A program made the position numbers and the translations under genes. A stretch of 64,000 nt of DNA from Kingdonia uniflora (taxonomy: Eukaryota; Streptophyta; Magnoliopsida; Ranunculales; Circaeasteraceae), in the NCBI GenBank assembly GCA_014058105.1, contig JACGCM010001948.1:744001-808000 (forward strand), read 5' to 3'. The notes under the pieces are model-generated. The model was not told where the DNA came from. It did no database searches and saw only the letters and a list, made by a program, of their open reading frames with translations. Below are positions 57,846-64,000 of this stretch, piece by piece. The first letter of the stretch is position 1, and every line of letters begins with the position of its first letter.

Positions 57846-58538
57846 TATCTTCCTTTGGTAAGGGAAACTGCTTTTCAGTCCAAAGGTGAGTGGTTTCTAC
57901 ACATCATAAATAATTACTCAAAAGATCATCACTCTATGAAACCACAATTCAACAATCTCAATGATATCAAAGTTCCATAAATAAATCACCCTCATAAGAT
58001 TCATAACAGAGTTTGAGACTTCCATAATTTTAAAGTACATGTATAATAAAATTTTAAAATACTCTTTTGACATCGCAAATAATCATATTTTGATCTACTG
58101 CACACCAGTCACATCCAATGCAAATATTACACATTCGATGATGGTGGTCCTTTGCAACTCTTTGCGTTATGTTCGAAAACCTTACACTTTCCACACTTGT
58201 ATCCGTTTCTTTTTCTTCATGGTCTTTCTTCATCGCCAGCTCTTACTCAGGTTACCTTTGGCCTTATTGGTGGTCTTCTAAAAGGAGGTGGTAACACGCG
58301 AGAAATACTCTATAAAGAATACTTGCATAAAAATGGTCAAAACTAGGTATTTTAGATAGTCTATTAGAGAGTATATAAGCATTTTAAGAGTTTTTAATAA
58401 GGTGGGACTTATATTATCCCAAGTTGACATGTGGGAAAAGGAGTTATATGATCTTTGTAAGTATCAATGTAGCTTGAAATTCTAAAACAGGTATGACAAA
58501 AGCTGCATACAGAATACAAAAATGGTTAAGAATCTATA

Positions 58539-59309
58539 TTAGTTAGAAAAAATTTTATTTAAAAAAAAACCCACATACCTTCCCCAATTCCACCTTTGTT
58601 TGTCTATCAGTAGGCTAGCGTGAACACAAGGCATCCCACTTAGTTGCCAGACCATATATTCACATGTTGTACTATCAAGGTTAACTACCCACCTACTATG
58701 AATAGTTTCAACCGACCATATATTACTGGCTATCACCAATTCTGAATCAATAACTCCTCTATAAATGTACTTCTGATATTCTGCTTTATGACTCTCATGT
58801 AATTTCTTTGCTCTAGGAACAACGTCGTCCACTAACCATTCCCTTGCCTTCTTTCTCCTATCAAACATAAGAGTAACGATTTTCAAATGAAGTTTCTCTA
58901 CAAATTGGCAAATTAGAAGATCGCGTAATCCAGTCATCCAACTGTTAAAAGATTCAGAGAAATTATTCGTCAAGTGTTCACATTTTGCAGTGTGGTCAAA
59001 ATAAGCTCGGCACCATAAATTGAATGGTATTGCTTTCATCCATGCCCAAGCCCCATCGGACAATTCCTTCAATTTTTCCATGCATTTCCCATGTTCAGCC
59101 ATTGTGTACACTCTAGCTATCTTCCATACAATATTCTCAAGAGCTTTTCCTTTGTGTTGCTTCTTGAAATTACTATAAATATGATGCATGCAAAATCTTT
59201 GGTTGCCATTTGGAAACACCGCCTCGACAGCTGAAATCAAGCCTTTTTGTCTATCTGAAAAGAAAGTGACAGGGAGATCGTGGTGAAGCATTGGAGCTAA
59301 TAAATCCAA
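58539..59309 (-). pseudogene. MULE-2 transposase, C-terminal half
   Basis: Open 256-codon frame: 'VTFFSDRQKGLISAVEAVFP' with the second catalytic Asp, 'RFCMHHIYSNFKKQHKG', 'CEHLTNNFSESFNSW', 'FDRRKKAREW'. The SWIM finger then reads 'TCEYMVWQLSGMPCVHA', whose C-x-C has become C-x-Y while the later Cys and His remain. Separated from the N-terminal half only by a TGA near 59,314 in place of an expected Trp ('NAKN*TSFLDLL'). Confidence 0.8.
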
Positions 59310-59318
59310 AAATGATGT

Positions 59319-59831
59319 TCAGTTCTTTGCATTCTCAGACCTACAAATATATATGGCTAATGGGAACAACCCATTATTTTCATCTAATGAAGTAGCCGGT
59401 AAACATACAACCCCATACTTTCCTTTCAAAAAACACCCATCTAACCCAATTATAGGCCTACAACCTTTCTTGAATCCATCCAAAGATGCCTTGAAACTAA
59501 GGCAAAAGCATCTAAATTTGTCATATTCATCGACACCATACTTTGCAATAGTACCAGGATTGCTATTTAAGATATGTTTCGCCAACTGAGGTACTTTAAT
59601 ATAACTTTGATCGTAGTTCCCATGTATTATTTCTAAAGCTTTTGCTCTTCCTCTCCAAGCCACCCAATAACTTATTTTAACACCATATTGTTTCCATATC
59701 TCAGCTTGTATGTTAAGGGGACTGTAGCTTTGATGCGCTTTTAGCTCTGGCTCAATCTTCTTTGCAACCCAATCAGAATTTGCTAAAACATTCATGAAAT
59801 CTTTCTCCCCCCCCCCCCCCCCCCCGTACAA
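59319..59831 (-). pseudogene. MULE-2 transposase, central part with first catalytic Asp
   Basis: After a Gly run coded by a poly-G tract (59,805-59,825), the frame reads 'SYWVAWRGRAKALEIIHGNY', 'SNPGTIAKYG' and 'GCRPIIGLDGCFLKGKYGVV', with the first catalytic Asp in 'GLDG'. It ends 'ENNGLFPLAIYI'. The poly-G tract probably expanded after insertion and disrupts the DNA-binding part ('NVCTG...EKDFMN'). Confidence 0.8.
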
Positions 59832-59854
59832 ACATTTATTGGTTGTTCAAATTT

Positions 59855-60778
59855 TTATATTTGAAACGAAAGTCCATCATTCAATACTGAGGCACGCATT
59901 TTCCACTTGCAAATGTCATCTATATCTTTGCATTTTACAAGCACCCTAACTTTATCATTTTTCATAAATTTGTATTGAAAATTGTGTTTGATGGCATACA
60001 ACTTCAAATAGTCTCGAAATTCAGTCACAGTGGAAAATATCATACCAGCCTCTAAAATAATATTATTTTCCGTAGACTCCACCATGTTTTCTATATCATC
60101 TGAGTACAAGTCATCAGCTGCCCTTAATCCTTCTTCTCCAAGCTCACCACCATCCATATCCTCTTCGACTATACTACATTCACTTGGTGCCCCATATAAG
60201 TACTACTCGACAGGATTCACATGAGGATCGTCATCATTTGGTTCCTCAACATATTCTTCTTCAACTTCTTCTACTTGTTCTTGCCTACTTGAGGAAAGTG
60301 GAAGCTCGTCTAACTCCTCTTCTGGTAGCCAAAACAATGTAGATCTGCTACGTACGTCATTTCTATCCCGTGATGGAGGTGTTATAACCCTAGGAGGAGG
60401 ATGTAGCATTGGTGTACAAATAGAACCAATGCCTTCATTAATTGATGTCCCGATTGTAGTTGGATACCTCACAAAGATATGACCAACAACTCCACACATA
60501 ACAAACACATCGACCATCTGCTTTATTGAAGATTCACTAACTATTAACTTAATCTCTCCTCCACTTGACCAATACATGTCTATAGAACTACCTCCTCCAG
60601 GTATCGGTAAATGTTTATAACAAAATCGTCGAAGGCCGAGTAGAGTTAAAACCTCTTTGGCGATATTAGAAGTTTGATAAACAATGCCTCCCTCATAATC
60701 GTTTACTTGATAACCATAACATCCAGGTGGTCGAAATTTTCCTCCAAAATGGATATTTAGTTCTATAGGTATATCCAT
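59855..60778 (-). pseudogene. MULE-2 transposase, N-terminal part
   Basis: Two frames, 60,778-60,203 (191 codons from a true ATG, 'MDIPIELNIHFGGKF') and 60,157-59,855 (100 codons), separated by a TAG ('NPVE*YLYGAPSEC') at a probable Gln codon. The first contains an N-terminal MULE domain and an acidic stretch ('QVEEVEEEYVEEP'). The second has 'MIFSTVTEFRDYLKLYAIKH' and 'VLVKCKD...CKWKMRA', the MuDR-type DNA-binding region. With stops discounted it continues into the central part. Confidence 0.75.
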
Positions 60779-61281
60779 GAAAACTGCACAATATAAAATT
60801 ATAGTTTAGCTTATTTTACTCTATGAAAAGTTTAGTTATAACTTGTGAAGAAGATAAATTAGTCAATGATAAAAGCTATCTTCACGTTTACGAAAACTCG
60901 AGATTGTTTTTGGTATAAAATTATTAATCGTATAAGCAACAATTAATCAAAACCAACAGACAAATAGAAATAGAGATGAAAAAACTCAAATATAAAAACC
61001 TTAGAATATAAAAAGGAAAGCAAAGCAAAGGGATTGGTTTGAACTTACCAATGACGAATTCTTTTACAAAATCTACAAAAGCAAATAATATGATTTAGAG
61101 CTTCTGGTAAGTTTAAGATTCGCCACGTTGGTTCTGATTCACCAAATTGAAATAAAAAGACCTATTAGAGTTGAATCTAAGCATATTATTATCTATCAAG
61201 ATTTAATGCATTACTTGAAGGATTTGTACCTTTATAGTAAGATTAACGAATTTCGTCATCGGGAGAACGTGAGTTTACTAG

Positions 61282-61393
61282 CCTTTGGTTTTTAACGGAG
61301 TAAAATAAAAGGGGACCAATCGCAATAAAATTTTAAAATTGGGACCAACCTCAAATATACCCAATTTTCATGGGACCTAGGTCCAATTCCCTC
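61282..61393 (-). repeat. MULE-2 right terminal inverted repeat
   Basis: Reverse complement of 54,357-54,468 with about three mismatches, followed by the target duplication TTTTTATTA. Confidence 0.92.
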
Positions 61394-61402
61394 TTTTTAT
61401 TA

Positions 61403-61560
61403 TGAGTGTGACACAACACGAATGCTCTAATTGTTTGTGTTTTACTCTAGATAATGACTGACTCGCCTTCTAAATATATATATATATATATATGTTTTGC
61501 TGCTACGGGGAGCACACTATACTAACTCCAAAAATAAAGTTCTAAATGTTGAAAGATGAT
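61403..61560 (-). promoter_or_regulatory. Displaced upstream region of the GH17 gene
   Basis: Before MULE-2 inserted, this stretch lay directly upstream of the GH17 5' leader. Only about 160 bp remain before copia sequence starts. Contains an (AT)n run at about 61,474-61,493. No clear promoter motif. Confidence 0.4.
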
Positions 61561-61742
61561 AAATCTAGAGCAATATGCCCCATTGGGAAAAAAATGTGCA
61601 GGGAAAGAGTACAATCATATGCCCTGTATGGGTTGTGGACGCGTTGCCTTATTAAAACCTCCAGCCAAAAAAACCTCCTAGGATAAAAACTGCGCTATCA
61701 AGAAAAAGATTACAACACACATGTGTCCACGTCAGGATGGGA

Positions 61743-62330
61743 CTACTCCCCCTGACGTCTATCTCCCTGAGATAATAAATCTTGTAAACTTCGCATGCCG
61801 ATTCCATAAACCAATCTCTTGAACGTAGGATATGCAAGAGCCTTTGTGAATAGATCAACCAGGTTGTCTTCTGAATGGACTTGAACAATGTTGATCTCAT
61901 TCGTCTTTTGTAACTCGTGTATATGGAAGAACTTTGGTATATGTTTCATTTTCTCACATTTAATAAATCCACCCTTGACTTGAATGATACAAACTGCGTT
62001 ATCTTCATAAAGTGTCGCCGGTTTAACTTAGATAGAACTCAGACCACAACTCCCGTTGATGTTGTTGATCATAGACCGCAACCAGAAGCATTCTCTGACA
62101 GCTACATGTAGTACAATAATCTCTACGTGGTTCAAGGATGTAGCAACCATTCTCTGCTTTACTGATCGCCATGAAATTGCAATATCTTCATACAAGAAGA
62201 CATAACCCGATTGTGATCGGCCTTTATGTGGATCTAACAAATATCCTGTATCGGCGTATCCTATAATTTCCCATTTGTTAAGTTGTGGATAAACTAGACC
62301 ACAGTCTTTCGTGCCGATGAGATATCTCAG
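61743..62330 (-). pseudogene. copia RNase H remnant, inverted copy
   Basis: 62,240-62,028: 'DPHKGRSQSGYVFLYEDIAI' and 'SWRSVKQRMVATSLNH'. 61,949-61,743: 'KFFHIHELQKTNEINIVQVH' and 'DNLVDLFTKALAYP', ending near the purine tract. A frameshift lies between them at the 'EDNAVCI' block (about 61,990-62,020). Confidence 0.78.
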
Positions 62331-63701
62331 AATGTGTTTGATCCCATTCCAGTGCCTTAGGGTAGGAACCTAACTATGATAAGCCAAATAGTTCACTGCG
62401 AATGAGTTATTAGGTCTAGTATACTCAGTTAACTATAGCAAATCACCTCCTAGCTATGACGTCATAGCCTTAAGAGTTTCTCCCTCCATTAAGATGGTGG
62501 AAGATGTCGTTGTTGATACCCAAGTGATGGACGTGCAATAAATGACTTAGCACTCTGTGTTACATCCATATGAAAGTGTTAGATAACTCTTCCGATATAT
62601 ATTGTTTGGTGTATGAGTGCCACTATCAAGATGTTCGATCTACAAATTGAGACGCCATTAATTTCCTAAGGTCTTATATTTTGAATTTCTTCCTAAGGTA
62701 TTTGACGGCTCTCACGATCTCCCCCGGAGGTCTAATGATATCTAAATCATTTAGTACACTGTTATGATGAGTGAAGCTAATATATGTGTTTTAAATAAGA
62801 ACTCATGGACAAATAAAGATATTTACAAAGTCCCCGACCTTCAAATACTCAGTCAACTTACTATGTCTCATGGGCCCATTGGTTCAAGTCAACAATATCT
62901 TTTTCAGTTTTATTACGTACATACCTCGTGTGTCGTGCTTAATTGCTTTCATAAGCTTATACCTTCCCAAGTAGCTTCATGTAGATATCTGTATCTAGTT
63001 TCCCATATAAATATGCGGTATTTACATCAGATGCATGTCTAGCTTGTCCTCGACAACTTGACAGATTGATAAGTACTAAAATGTTATATTGTCCATAACA
63101 GGGCAATAGGTCACATTGCAATCGATGCCAGATCTCTTAAAGATTTCCTAGGCAACTAGTCTTGCTTTGACCATATTATCTCTTTTAGTTAATCGTGTTT
63201 CTGTACCTTTCCCATTTATAACTGATAGGCTCAATGGTATCATTTCGCATTATGCATAAGCTAAGCTTCGCTTGGATTCCTGACGCCCACTTTTACTAAT
63301 GTACAACAGTATACAGTCGTTTACAATAAGTGGTTATGAATCCTCATCCTTGATGGCGAGCACAGCAGTGAATATGAATACCTTGTTAATGGGTGGTTCC
63401 ATCCTCGATGAACTGGCTACACCATTAGTCATATTTGTCCCTTATTCTACAGCTCCCCGGGTCAGAATACTTTCTTCCAACGGTGCTTTGCACTAAGAAC
63501 GAGCCTTTGATTCATTTGCGATACTAATTCCCCTGGAATGTTTTGTTGCGGTACTAGTTCCCCCATAACGTTCTGCTGTGTATGCGTATTACTTGTAGGT
63601 ACATACACTTACAGTACTTCAATAATGTCTATGAATGCGTCTAACAATTCATTTAAATCTATTGGAGGTTTGTAATCCGTTGAACCTTATTGTCACCTAA
63701 C

Positions 63702-63959
63702 TTATGTATATGGATTTATATGAGACAACGATGGTGCTTTCCAAGACCTCTTAAAAATATCCTCAGCATTGACTGTCATATCTCCCCCTAATACTGGGAA
63801 TATCAGCTCATCAAAGTGGCAATTATCTGCCCTGTAGGATATACGTCGCCAATGGGTCCAAGTATCCAGTGATAAATACGAGTCATAACCCACATAATAC
63901 CAGGCCGACGTTGAGGGTCCCATCTTCAGGCCGACATTGAGGGTCCCATCTTCATACAT
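63702..63959 (-). pseudogene. copia integrase linker remnant, inverted copy
   Basis: 85-codon frame with 'KMGPSTSAWYYVGYDSYLSL', 'NCHFDELIFPVLGGDMTVNA' and 'SLSHINPYT', homologous to 1,540-1,767. The N-terminal residues duplicate 'GTLNVGLKMGP' because of the 27-bp direct repeat. Confidence 0.75.
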
Positions 63960-64000
63960 TGTGGTGCGATTGGAACAACCGCGAAATATTTAAATGTTCG

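Larger units (their letters stand above)
54357..61393 (-). mobile_element. MULE-2: Mutator-like element with transposase and captured host genes
   Basis: 7,037 bp flanked by a perfect 9-bp target duplication TTTTTATTA (54,348-54,356 and 61,394-61,402). TIRs of 112 bp differ at only about three positions. Contains a transposase gene (-, about 58,539-60,778), a captured MED26/TFIIS-N-like gene part (+) and a captured UFD2/E4-like gene part (-). It is inserted 120 bp upstream of the GH17 start codon. The TIR identity suggests a recent insertion, although the transposase already has a few stops. Confidence 0.93.
61560..64000 (-). mobile_element. Ty1/copia retrotransposon, second copy, inverted, runs off the window
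   Basis: Mirror of the element at 1-4,205 and same family. On the minus strand, from the window end: integrase linker (63,959-63,702), decayed RT (about 63,250-62,340), RNase H (62,330-61,743), and 3' non-coding sequence to about 61,560. No LTR follows; the copy is truncated there. A 27-bp direct repeat ('ggccgac.ttgagggtccc') at 63,903-63,954 is private to this copy. Confidence 0.8.

Overview
This is nuclear DNA from a flowering plant, probably a eudicot; the species cannot be named from the sequence. The signs are GT-AG introns, plant gene families, AT-rich spacers and dense plant transposon families (Ty1/copia, Ty3/gypsy including the Tat lineage, L1-type LINE, Mutator-like elements or MULEs, hAT-like MITEs, a tRNA-derived SINE). 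Only two host loci are visible, lying tail to tail: a ribosomal protein S4 locus (+, 30,993-37,493) and a GH17 beta-1,3-glucanase with an X8 domain (-, 38,508-54,237).

Layout. 1-4,205: decayed Ty1/copia ending in an LTR. 6,154-6,441: RING-H2 scrap. About 6,560-9,335: decayed Tat-type gypsy pol, followed by an antisense coiled-coil ORF region to about 13,040 and an LTR-like block. 15,660-20,730: a tandemly duplicated unknown sequence split by a complete 3.3-kb gypsy element (17,295-20,604). 20,920-22,365: copia fragment with its LTR. 23,651-30,880: autonomous-type MULE (MULE-1) with a decayed transposase gene and a convergent second gene carrying GRF-type zinc fingers. 30,881-37,493: RPS4 with a 4.8-kb third intron holding MULE-3, itself carrying a SINE and a hAT MITE. 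38,508-54,237: GH17 gene with a 14.25-kb first intron containing a LINE, which in turn contains a hAT-like MITE, a gypsy element, a fold-back element and a solo LTR. 54,357-61,393: MULE-2, with a perfect 9-bp target duplication, a transposase and captured pieces of two host genes (MED26/TFIIS-N-like and UFD2/E4-like). 61,560-64,000: a second copy of the first copia family in inverted orientation.

What stands out. MULE-1 and MULE-2 each end only about 110-120 bp upstream of the start codon of RPS4 and GH17. RPS4 carries a 2-bp deletion that stops the frame in exon 4, plus substitutions at normally invariant sites, so it looks like a decaying copy. The GH17 reading frame is intact, but the expected nucleophile Glu is Gln. 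The two 3.2-3.3-kb gypsy elements share the same missing block (RT and integrase core), so they look like members of a non-autonomous family. Stop codons in the transposons mostly fall where Gln or Trp is expected, the pattern of C-to-T decay at methylated cytosines.

Limits: family calls rest on motifs read by eye; no searches or alignments were run. Boundaries supported by target-site duplications are exact; others are approximate.
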